DNA of 64,000 nt from Yamagishiella unicocca. Its lineage: Eukaryota > Chlorophyta > Chlorophyceae > Chlamydomonadales > Volvocaceae. Below, in pieces: positions 1 to 12,100 of the stretch. Where the stretch lies: contig BDSL01000001.1 of assembly GCA_003116995.1 (NCBI GenBank), forward strand, positions 186,001 through 250,000. Reading direction: 5' to 3'. The first letter of the stretch is position 1, and each line of letters starts with the position of its first letter. A program made the position numbers and the translations under genes. The notes under the pieces are model-generated. The model saw only the letters and a list, made by a program, of their open reading frames with translations, was not told the origin of the DNA and made no database searches.

Positions 1-171
1 TCAGCCAGCCAGGAAAGTGGGCCTCAGGATGGCCGCAGGGCTGCAGTCCTCTTAGTCGAAGGCCTTTGGGGCTGTCCTTCACCAGCTGTGTCCCACGTCG
101 CCCAGGCCGCTAAGCCCTCTCCTCGGCTGCTGCCCCCGCCTGCCCGCCCCCTGCTCCCTGCTTGCGACCAG

Positions 172-3100
172 GCGGTGACTAAGGCCAAGCTGGGGTACGA
201 CCCGGTGGAGGTGGCCCCCGAGGACATGGTGCGGCTGGCCAGGGAGACGCCGCAGGTGCGGAGCGGGCTGGGGGGAGTATAAAAACCGGTTTACGCAACG
301 GGCTGGGGGGAGGGAAGGAGGGAGACAGCGGAGGGAGACAGGGAGACAGGGGAGGGAGGGAGGGAGGACCAGCGCGGCAGGCAGCGGGACAAGATCCTAA
401 GCGGTCGCCTGGTGCTCCCACCATCCCCATCCCCGGCAACCCACTCCTCCTGGCCCTAACCGGGGCCACGCTCTTCGTGGCGCCCTGCCGACATCCCTCC
501 CTGGACCCGCGCCAATCCCCCCCCGCCTCTCCTCTCCCCCTCCCCCCTGCCGACCTGCGGGTCCCCCCCCTCCTCCCAGGCCATGGCCAGCTACTCTGTG
601 TCCGACGCCGTGTCCACCTACTACCTCTACATGACGTACGTGCACCCCTTCATCTTCTCGCTGGCCACCATCATCCCGCTGCCCCCAGACGAGGTGCTGC
701 GGAAGGGCAGTGGCACGCTGTGCGAGCAGCTGCTCATTGTCGAGGTGGGTAGGCGGGGGGGCGGAGGGGCTGGGGGCAGATTCCGGTGGCAGAATGGGGA
801 AGGCAAGGGCAGCGGAGGTTGAGGCGAGGGCAGGGTCAAGAGTAGTGCGTTCCAGGGCAAGAGGAGTGCGTTCAAGGAATGGTGGTAACCATGTCTGTCT
901 GGAACCGCAAGGGTCCAGGAGAAATTTCAGAGGGGACAGACTCCGGGTGCCTAGTGCAGACGTCTCCAGGCAAAATGCCCTAACCCCCCAAATCCGCCGC
1001 CTGCCTCATCCTCCAGGCCTACCGCGCCAACATCGCCTGCCCCAACAAGCACGTGGGCGAGCGCGAGGCCATGTACCGGGGGCACCTGCTGGAGAGTGAG
1101 ACCTACATCGGAGGCAAGGTGGAGGCGCTGGAGAGCGGGGTGTACAGGTCGGACCTGCCGCTGAAGTTCAAGTGCAAGCCGGCAGCGTACCAGGTGGGGC
1201 GGGTGGGGAAGGGGAGGGGCAGAGGAAGACAGGTGGAGAGGGGGCGGCGGCGGGACGGGGCTGGAGGGGGGCGTGGGCAGTGCCATCGGGGCGGTTGCTG
1301 ATGGGAACAGGCAGTCGGATAATAATGGAGACGGAGGGGAAGGGGCGAGGTGAAGGTGGAGGTTGCTGTGGGGCCGCCGCTGATGGTTCCCGGCGTTGAA
1401 GTCCGTGCCGTGCGCCTTGTCCCCTATCGGCTGCGGAACCCTGCCGCTGGCGGCTCCGAAACCAAGACCCTCCTGGACAACCTGGACCGCGACCTGGTGT
1501 ACGCGCTGCACCACGAGGCCAAGTGGCAGGGCGGCGCCGACGACTGCGTCAACTACGCGGCGGTGCGGGAGGCGGTGGTGGCCAAGCTGGAGGCGCTGAG
1601 GGACACGCCGAACAGGTGGGGTGACGGTTGGGACGGTTGGGAAGAGTCCAAGGAGCTGTTAGGGTTTTAGGGCGGCAAATGGGTCAGCGATCATCGAATC
1701 GAACGTGCGACCAAGGTTCACTGCTTCCCGCCGCCCGCGTCGTGCACATCCACTTACACCTTCCGCCCTTCGTACGCCGGTGCTGCCCCTTTCGCTCCAG
1801 GGAGGAGACGCCCCTGATCTACCACCTGGACGTGGCGGCCATGTACCCCAACATCATCCTCACCAACCGCCTGCAGCCCTCGGCCATCGTGACGGAGGAG
1901 GACTGCGCGGCCTGCGACTTCAACGCACCCAACAAGACCTGCCTGCGCCAGATGGAGTGGGTGAGTGGGCAGCTGCACAAGCTCCGGATGGACGGCGCCC
2001 TCCTCCGTGCTCTTTAACCCTCACCGCCGACACCCCTGGCCATAGCAACCCTGGCCATAGCAACCCACCCCCCGCCACTTATCCACCCATCCCTGCCACC
2101 TGGCCCCGAGCCCTGGCTCCGCCGCCTCAAGACCCACCCCCGGCCCCCCTCCCCCCCGTGGCTGTCCGCTCGACCCCCCTGTTGCTGCTGCCGCTGCTGC
2201 GGTCCAGGTGTGGCGCGGCGAGCACTACTCCGCCTCCCGCTCCGAGTACCTGCAGATCAAGGGGCAGCTGGCGGCGGAGACCTTCCCGCCCGCCCCTGCA
2301 GTCAACGGCGGCGAGCTGGGCCCGCCCCGCGCCTGGGGTGAGCTGTCCGGCGAGGAGCAGCGCAAGATGCTGCAGGAGCGGCTCAAAAAGTACTGCCAGA
2401 AGGTGAGGAGGGGGGCGAGAACCCAGTGCCCATCTCAAACCCACCCTCACTCCCCCTGCTCTGCCCCACTCGTCCCGCCCCACCTCCCCACCCGTCCCCA
2501 CGGAACCCTCACGCCTCGGTGAAGGATTTCACCCCTCGGTACCACCTTCTCTCCCTGCCCTGCCCTACCCTGCCCCTCCCTCCTGGGGGGAGGGGGAGGG
2601 AGGGGGGGCAGGGAAGGGCCCATGTCATAACCGGGTCTGTATGCCCCTCCAGGTGGGAGAGGGGTGGAGCTATCCACCAGATAGTTTCTGCCCTCCGTTT
2701 CCAATCGAGTCGTGTAACCGGGTCTCCTCGCCATCCCCCCCCCAGGTGTACAAGCGGGTGCTGGACAAGCCCATCACGGAGCTGCGGGTGGCGGGTATCT
2801 GCCAGCGAGAGAACGCCTTCTACATCGACACCGTGCGCGCCTTCAGGGACCGCCGCTACGAGTACAAGGGGCTGGGCAAGGTGGGCCACAGGCGAGGGGC
2901 GGCGAGGGGAGAGAACACGGACCGGAGGGCTCCAACTACTCGCACGCCCCTGGTCTACCTTCTCGTCCCCGCCTTCTCAGGAATCGTTCGATTCCCTGCA
3001 ACAGACTTTTGTATTGTTCCGTTACTCTCCGCTTGCCTCCATCTGCTCACATTGCTTCTCCTCCAAAGATCGCATTCAACGAGATCCCCAATGTGCGGAT

Positions 3101-6100
3101 GTACGGCCGCATGCACGTGACAGGTGTGGAAGGGCAAGCTGGACGAGGCCAAGGCGGCAGGCAACCCGATCCGGATCCAGGAGGCGACGGACATGTGCGT
3201 GCTGTACGAGAGCTTGCAGCTGGCGCACAAGTGCATCCTCAACTCCTTTTACGGATACGTGATGCGGAAGGGCGCCCGCTGGTACAGCATGGAGATGGCG
3301 GGAGTGGTGACGTACACCGGGGCCAACATCATCCAGGTGTGGGTGGGGAGAAGGATGGGGGGTTACAGAAAATGAACGTTTGTCGACGCGGGAAGTGGGG
3401 GGTGTGTATTTCGGAGCGCGGTACCCAGGAGCGGGGGAAGCAGCGGCTGGTGGCAGGGGCCCACGGGGGTACGGAGGAGGATGTCACCGGGCGCGTGCTG
3501 CAGCCGTTTCGGTGGACTGCTTTGCGCCACGAAGTATTGCACTGCCTGCCTTCCCGCGCCCATGCCTCCGAGCCGCCCTCACTTTCCTAGTCGCCTCCAC
3601 CTCGCTTCCCCAGCGCGCCAACCAGTTGGTTCTGGAGCTGGGTCGTACTCTGGAGCTGGACACGGACGGCATCTGGTGCGCGCTGCCGGGGTCCTTCCCG
3701 GAGAACTTCAAGTTCAAAAACAAGGTGTGTCTCTAAAACGCAACAGAGGGAAAGAAAAGAAAAGAAAATAATACGAAAGGCCCAGAAATGTGTTTGTGTG
3801 TGTGGGGGGGGGGTCTGCGGAGGGACAGGGACAGTGCGTTAGGGCATGGGAGGTGAGGGGGCGGCATCTAGGAAGGCACGTGCGTGAGAGGTGAGGTGTA
3901 CCTGACGACGGGCTGTGACTGTGATGATGGAGGCAGGGTTACAGGTCAGACGCAACAGGTCTAGGATAGGGCAGGGGCCAACCAGGTGAACTCTCACCCC
4001 CTTTCCCCGCTACCTTCCCCCCAGAACGGCAAGGAGTTTCGGTTGTCGTACCCCTGCTCCATCCTCAACGTCATGGTGGCCGAGCACAACACCAACGACC
4101 AGTACCAGACCTTGGTCCGCCCCGCCCCGGGCCAGCCGCCCGCCCCCGGACCGCCCCGATACGTCACCAGCAATGAGATGAGCATCGAGTTCGAAGTGGA
4201 CGGACCGTACAGGGTGGGTGGGTTGCACTTAACTTGTGATGGGGTGGGGTGTGTCTGGGTTTTGATGGGGTGGGGTGTGTTTGGGTTGTGATGGGGTTCG
4301 AGGGAGACCCGTGGATGCCCGAAAAAAACCGTTTAAAACAGAAGTTTTGAGATGCATGCTGGAGAACTGGGTTGGGGGTACTAAAGCCGAAGGTCGTAAT
4401 ATGACCTTTGGCGGCTAAGCTAAAGCGGCTACGGCGAGACGACAGGAAGCGAGGACCCCGCGCGACGCACGGAAACGTTTCGCAGAACCGGTTTTGGGCG
4501 CTAGCAGGAGAACTGGGGGAGTTGGTGCGCTATGGGAGAGCGGACATCGCGGTCCGGTCCCAGTCCCAGTCCCAGTCCCGGTCCCGACCCGCCCGAATAC
4601 CGACCAGATGGTGGCGGACGTCGTGAGGAAGCCGGTGTTGTGATGGGGTGGGGTGTGTTTTGGTGGGTGTCGGGGCCGTCCGGCCTATGCGGGGACTGCG
4701 TGCCCGGGTAGGGTGGTAGGGTGATGGGACTACGATGATGTGGCGGATGGAGGAGAGAACGTGAGAACCACATGAGTTCGGCGCATGGGGCTGCGGGGCG
4801 GTAGGAACATGGCACCTGCGGTTGCTTCGCTGCGCGCCCGCCGCACCTCCGCCTCGTGGCCCCAGTAACCCACGGCGCCCACCTTGCCCGGTGGGGGCGC
4901 CACTCAGACCCCACGGATCCTCCCGCACCCTCGGACCCTCCCGGCTCTGAAATACACCGCCCTCGCCCCGCCCCCCGCCCGCCGCTCCCCCCCTTGCCCT
5001 GCCAGGCCATGATCCTGCCCGCCAGCAAGGAGGAGGGCAAGTCCATCAAGAAGCGCTACGCGGTGTTCAACCACGACGGCAGCCTGGCGGAGCTCAAGGG
5101 CTTCGAGGTGAAGCGGCGAGGAGAGCTCAAACTCATCAAGGTCTTCCAGGCGGAGGTGGGTGGCAGGGGAGGGGGGAAGGGGGAATCCGGTTTTTTTCTA
5201 AGGGTTTTGCGTGCGGTATGCTCAGGTGTCCTGGTACGGCACGGGAGGCCCCGGGGTGGCAGTGAGGCTGGTGGTTGGTGGCAGTTGCTGCTGCAGTTGG
5301 GGGAGCTCTTCCAAGTCCGCCCTTCCACCCCCGAAACCATCACCTTGCCGCCCCTGCTCCTCCCGCCCCTCGCCCCCCTCCCACAGGTATTTGAGCAGTT
5401 CCTGGCGGGGGGCACGCTGGAGGAGTGCTACGCGGCGGTGGCGTCCGTGGCCAACCGGTGGCTGGACCTGCTGGACACCCGGGGGCGGGACCTGACGGAC
5501 GACGAGCTGCTGGAGCATATCAGCGAGGCCACCACCATGAGCAAGGCGCTGGCGGAGTACGAGGGTGAGTGGAGGCCACGTGTAGGCTGAGTACGAGGGT
5601 GAGTGGAGGCCACGTGTAGGCTGAGTACGAGGGTGAGTGGAGGCCACGTGCAGGCTGAGTACGAGGGTGAGTGGAGGGCACGTGTAGGCTGAGTACGAGG
5701 GTGAGTGGAGGGCACGTGTAGGCTGAGTACGAGGGTGAGCAAAGCCCGTGGGCTTGGAAGCCGAGTAGGAAGCCGTTTGGTAGGCTGGGGGGGGGGTGAT
5801 CATCGTGGGGGTGGCGGCGGGGGAGGAGGAGTTGCAAGGGGGGAGAGGCTTCGTGCCCATTCCCCTCGATTGCTCAACCTCTCCTCGATTGCGCCGCGCC
5901 TCCTCCTCCCTTGCCTCCTCGTCCTCTGCCTCCTGCTCCCCTGCCACCCCCCCCCCCAGGCCGCAAGTCCTGCGCCATCAGCACCGCCAACCGCCTGGCC
6001 GCCTTCCTGGGCGACGAGCGCATCAAGGACAAGGGCCTCAACTGCACCTACGTCATCGCCAAGCAGCCGGCCACCCAGCCCACCAGCGAGAGGGCCATTC

Positions 6101-9100
6101 CGGTGTCCATCTTCTCGGCGGAGCCGGCGGTGGCCAGGGCGTGGCTGCGCAAGTGGTGCGGAGGGGACGTAGGTGAGCAGCGATGGTGGGTGGGTGGGTG
6201 GTGGGTTACATTGGGGGCGTGAAGCTTGAAGCGGTAGGGCAGCTGCTCAGCCGGATATCGGGGCACACTTTTAAAGTAGTTTTGCGACTCCTGCCTTACC
6301 TGGCTGCTCTGACGCCAACTAGCCATACCCTTCCTTCCCCCCTTTCCCCCCTCCCAGTGTCCGGCCGCGCCAACGTGGTCCCCGACGTGCGCGACATTGT
6401 GGACTGGGACTACTACCGGGAGCGGCTGGGCAGCTCCATCCAGAAGATCATCACCATACCCGCGGCGCTCCAGGGACTGGCCAACCCGGTGCCCCGGGTC
6501 AAGCACCCGGACTGGCTGCACAAGAAGGTGCGGTGGGGGGAGTGGCGAGGAGATCTGGTTGCATGGCATAGGAAACGGAGGGCGGAAAGTAGCCGGCGAG
6601 TCGTTCTCGGTAGGGGGAGGAGCAGGGCGGGTCCTTACACGGGGGTGTGGGGAGGAGGCAGGCGGGTCTCGGAGGGTGCTGCAGGCGTGGTGGGGGAAGG
6701 GCATGCGCCCGGCCATTGGGGTGCACTGCACGTGGGGTCGGGTCGAGGGAGGCCGCGAGACGAGCTGCCCTAGCGGCTGCAGAGGCCATCAGCGCCACAG
6801 GACAGGGGTCAGCACCCCTACCCTCCCCGTCACCTCAGTCGCTCTTTCCCCCCATGTGTTGACCCCCTTACCCCCCCCCGCGGATTCTCTTATCAACCCC
6901 CCCAGAAGGCTATGCACTCACTACATTTTTCCAGTCGTGTTACCGGTTCTTTTGTTGTAATCCCCCCCCCCAGATCCGCGAGCGCACCGACAAGTGCCAG
7001 CAGCTGCGGCTGGACGACCTGCTCGCCCGCATGCGTAAGACCAAGCAGGACCAGGAGCAGCAGCAGCAGCAGCAGCTCGATGACGTCATGGCAGACGCGG
7101 CGGCGGGGCCCGACCTGGAGGACCTGGAGGACATGTTCGCCGGGGGGGCGGGGGCCGGGGGAAAGGCGGCGGAGGCGGCAGCGGCGAAGCTGCTCAACAA
7201 GGCAGCAGGCGCTGCGGGAGGGGGCGGCGGCGGCGCGGGGCGGCGGGAGGTGGTGGCTCGCGCGCGTGTGGCTGTGGGCCAGCCGTCGGAGCTGGGGGCG
7301 GGCGAGGCGGCGGCGGGGCTGGACGCGGCGGGGGAGGCAGACGGCGAGGGTGGCGACAAGGAGAACGCCCCGGGGGCTGCCAACCAGGTGGGGGAGGGGA
7401 GCGGGGGGGAGGGGAGCGGGGGGGAGGGGAGCGGGGGGGAGGGGAGCGGGGGGGAGGGGAGCGGGGGGGAGGGGAGCGGGGGGGAGGGGAGCGGGGGGGA
7501 GGGGAGCGGGGGGGAGGGGAGCGGGGGGGAGGGGAGCGGGGGGAGGGGAGCGGGGGGGAGGGGAGCGGGGGGAGGGGAGCGGGGGGAGGGGAGCGGGGGG
7601 GAGGGGAGCGGGGGGGAGGGGAGCGGGGGGGAGGGGAGCGGGGGGGAGGGGAGCGGGGGGAGGGGAGCGGGGGGAGGGGAGCGGGGGGGAGGGGAGCGGG
7701 GGGGAGGGGAGCGGGGGGGAGGGGAGCGGGGGGGAGGGGAGCGGGGGGGAGGGGAGCTAGGCCACACCTCTAACCAGGCTCACTGCTCCTGCTGTGGTCT
7801 CTGCTAGTATGTGCACGGACTGGGAGGCATTCGGAGGACTGGCCGTACGCTGTCTACCGCCTTCCCGCGGCATTGGATGACGCCTTGCTGCGCCCCTGCC
7901 TGGGGCCTGTGGCTGTTGTGTTACCGCGCAGGCAGCGGCGGCTGCGGCGACCGTTTCCATCGCCGAGGACTACGCCGGCTGGGTGGCGGGTCAGAAGCCG
8001 CGCTGGCGGGCGATGCGGCAGGAGAGCAAGCGGCGCAAGGTGGAGGCGGCGAAGGTGGCGGAGGCGGCGAGGAGGGCGGCCGGGGGCGGGGGAGCCGCGG
8101 CGGCAGCGGCTGCTGCTGCCGCCGGCGCTGCCGGTGGCGGCCCTCTGAGCATGCGGTCCCTGCTGGCGCACCAAGCGGCGGCCCTGACGGCCGTGCCCTG
8201 GCAGGTGCTGCAGCTGACGGAGACGGCGACGCCGGGGCATCTCAAGGTAGGGGGCATCTCAAGGTAGGGGGCAGCTCAAGGTAGGGGGCATCTCAAGGTA
8301 GGGGGCAGCTCAAGGTAGGGGGCAGCTCAAGGTAGGGGGCAGCTCAAGGTAGGGGGCAGCTCAAGGTAGGGGGCGGGAGCTGGAGGGCGGGGCGGGGTGG
8401 TGCAGGATGACGTGGTTGTGAAATGGCGTCTCAGCGAAGGGAGGGTGATGGTGGGTTCTGGCGGGACGGTGCGGAGGCCAAGGCGTGTGGGAGTAAGGGG
8501 AAACCCGGCGGGCGCCCTTGGACAGATGAGTCTTGTCTAACACCCTTCCCATGTTGGAGAACTTGCGGTGACTTAGCTCCTGTGGAAGGAAATAACCGAA
8601 TACCTCGCCCGGCTCAGTCCCACACACCTCCGTGTCCCACACCCGCCCTCTCCACACATACACACACACACATACACACACACACGTACCCGGCACCCCC
8701 CACCGGCCCCCGCCGCCCCCGGCACCCAGATGTGGTGCCTGGCTGCCGGCAAGCTGCACTCGGTGACGCTGGTGGTGCCCCGCTCCTTCCTGGTGAACTC
8801 GCTGCTGCCGGACCCGGCGGCGCTGGCGGAGGGGCTGGCGGCGGCGGTGGGGCCGGGGCTGCAGCTGGAGGTGACACGGGCGGCGACCACCACCCTGCCG
8901 GCCGGCAGGAGGCCGTCACACATGTACCGGGTGGGTCCCGGGAGGGGGGGGGATCCCGATTACGTCCTCGCCCATACGGTGAGGTGGTGCACCGGCCACC
9001 CATCCATTCCACCACACAAGGACCATACGGGACATGAGACGCAGTGCAGTGCTGTTGCCCGGGGGACCTCCTCCTCGGCCCCCTCCCTCCCTCCCTGAGA

Positions 9101-12100
9101 TTTGCGCCGCACGCCCACGCCCTTCCCTTCCCAAAGATGCCTGCCGTTCTCTCCTCTCCTCCTTCACCTCTTCTCTCCCCCCTCCCTGCCCTGCCCCCTC
9201 CCTTCCCTGCCCCCTCCCCTCCCTGCCCTGCCCCCCAGGTGACCCTCCCCGAGCAGCAGCTCCGCTCCTCCGGCCCCCGCCTGGCTGCCGCCCTGGCCGT
9301 CAGCCACGTGGGGGGGGTGTACGAGGACCGTCTGCCGCTGGCGCTGCCTGCTGTGCTGAGCCTGGGCTGCGTCATCAGCGTCACGCCGGACAGCAGGGCC
9401 AAGCCCATGGGGGCGCCCTGGCGGCTGCAGGACTTCAAGGTGGGTCCCCAATAGGCTGGCTACACTGCACCACTAACCAGGCAGCAGCCACATGGCTGGG
9501 GCCCCTCCCACTCCCACTTCCACTCCACTGGACGTGATTTATCTGACTGTCACTCCAACCCATCCAACACATCCTTGAATCTTCCTCGGTCCCGGGCAAG
9601 GCGCTGTCGTCATGTGCGGAGCAACGACCTCTGAGAGCTGCACCATACCGACGACCACCGACGTGCCGCCATCCCCCCCTCCCTCCCCCCTCCCTCCCCC
9701 CTCCCTCCCCCCTCCCTCCATATCGTCTGTAGTACCGGTGTTGCCACTCCACCTCATGCCACTCCACCTCAGCCCCCCGCAGTCCTGCGCTCTGCCCTCC
9801 TCGCCGCCCTGTGCGCTCCCTTCTGACGACATCCTCCCTCCGCACCCCCCCGACCCCGTGCACCCCCTGCAGATGCGCACCACCGGCGAGGTGGGCTACC
9901 TGGACCGGGACACCGACCCCGCCACCGCCGACACACAGCAGCAGGGCCGGCCAGGGCTGCCCCAGCCGGCGGCGGCAGCAGCGCCCGGGCTGGGCCTTAT
10001 GCTGGGCGGCATCCGTCACGTGGTGTTATACAGCAGCATGGACGGCTTGGGTCGCGGTGTGTTCGCGATGACGCTACCGGCGGTGAAGCGGGGGGTGCTG
10101 GTGGTGCTGCAGCCGTCGGCGGCGGCGGCCAAGGAGGTGACGCTGGAGCGGCTGGAGCGGCTGTGGAGGGAGGCGCGGGCGCAGGTGGCGCAGGTGAGGG
10201 GGCGGAGAGGTGGGGTGGTGCAGGTGGGGTGGGGCGATGGTGGCGCAGGTGAGGGGTGGGGGGGGCACGGGTGAGGGGGAGGTGGGGTGCAGGTGGGGGT
10301 GGGGCGCAGGATGCTGATGCTGCGGTGAAGTGAGGTTTAGGGTTGTAGGGTTTTACGTCGCGGGTACGTCTTATGTTGATGACATGCATGAGCTAAAGAG
10401 GGCGGTCGGCTGATCGGGAGGCGGAAGACTATGCCAGTCGTTGGTTTCATTGTCAGGCCGCGAGGTGCCAACTGAGCCGGCACTTATAAGTCGCATGTTC
10501 CTCCCCGGCCGCCCAGGTTCCGCCCCTCAGCGCACCGCCGCCCCAACTCCCCCACCGCCGCCGCAGGACGGAGGGCCCCAAGAGCCGGAGCGGTTGACGT
10601 GGGAGGTGTCGTACGAGCGGGACGCTCTGGACGCGGGCCGAGCACTGCAGCGTGCCCTGCTGTCGTACAGGTACGACGGGGGCTTCACTAATATGCCCGC
10701 ATGCTGCCAACACGCAATGCTGGCCCCGTGCCCCGGGAGGGTGTTGACCACCGGCCTTGCACGGTCCCCGTATCCCTCTCCCGCGCGTCCGCCCCCCCCT
10801 CCCACAACGTCACATCATGGATGGTCAGCCATGACATTGGCCCTGGCCACCTCCCTCCCTCTCCCTCCTCTCCCCCTCCTCCAAACGTCAAAACGCATAT
10901 CAAAACGTCTGTCCTAAACGGTTTTTTTCGGGCATTCACGGGTCTTCCTCGAAACCTCCTCCCTCCCTCTCCCTCCTCTCCCCCCTCCCCCCCGCTGCCC
11001 CCAGGTCCTCCATGCGCGCCCCCACCGTGGTGGTGGTGCAGGGGCCCGTGCCCGCCAGCCGCCTGCAGCGGGACATGACGGTGCTGCACGACTTCCCCTC
11101 CCTGGACATGCCCTGCCACGCGGACGACAGCAAGTAAGACACGTGGGGGGGGGGGCGCAGTGCGTGCAGTTAGGGCGCAGCATGTGCCGTTAGGGTGTGT
11201 CCTCCCGGTTGCTTGCTGCGAAAGGAGGGAAGGGACAGAGCTGCACGCAGGGGGCTCTTTGTGTCTGGGCGCTTAACACGAGTTGAGGCCTCGCGACCGC
11301 TTGCGTGTGTCTCGTTCCTTTGTCGCCCCTTTCGACTGGGGCCCCGCCCAACTCTGCTCGATAACTATCTCCACCTAAAAATGCCTTTTCTCCTTCCATG
11401 ATGATTCACCGGTTTCCTATCTGTGCACATTCCCACCGCACCCCACCCCCCACCCCATCGTCCGTCCCAATGCTCCAGCATGCGCCCACATCCTCGCCGT
11501 CCGCCGACCATGCGCCCACTATCCTGTCGTTTTTCGTGTCACCAGTTTTCACGCCACCCCCCACCCATGCCCGCAGGTACCCCCCGCTGCAGTGGCAACA
11601 GCGGGCCGCCCGCCGCGCCCTGCACCGCTGCGCGGGTGCGGGGCTGTGGCTGGCGGAGCGGGCGGTGCTGTGCCGCTACGCGCACGCGCCACTGGCCAAC
11701 CTGGACCCCGCGGGGGCAGCGGGGCCGGGGGCGGGAGGCGGCGGCGGGGGCGGCGGTGAGGCCCAGGGCGGCGGCATCGGCTCCGTGGCTGACCTGCTGT
11801 TCGCGAGGAGGCTGCGCGAGGCCGGGCTGGTGCTGCCGGTGGTGGACCCGGGGCTGCAGGACCTGGGAGGTAGGGGGGAGGGGGGGCAGGCGATGGGTAG
11901 GGGGCCGGGGGGGGTGCAGGTTGGCACACACGCGGGGGGCTAACCCTAGGACAAGCGGTATGCGTGGCTGGGTGCAGTGCAGGCAGATGGAAGGGGCCTG
12001 TGAGGTAGCTGGGGTGAGGGGTGGGGGTGGGGGGAGAGGGGGGTGCCGGTTGCAGCGCTGGTGGGGTGGGGCTGAAGACGGCAGAGGCAGCTATCCGTAC

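Noticed and set aside
6912..7807. Long open frames on both strands through 7388-7760
   Set aside because: Created by the G-rich minisatellite. The supported coding part is only POLE exon 15 (6974-7387).
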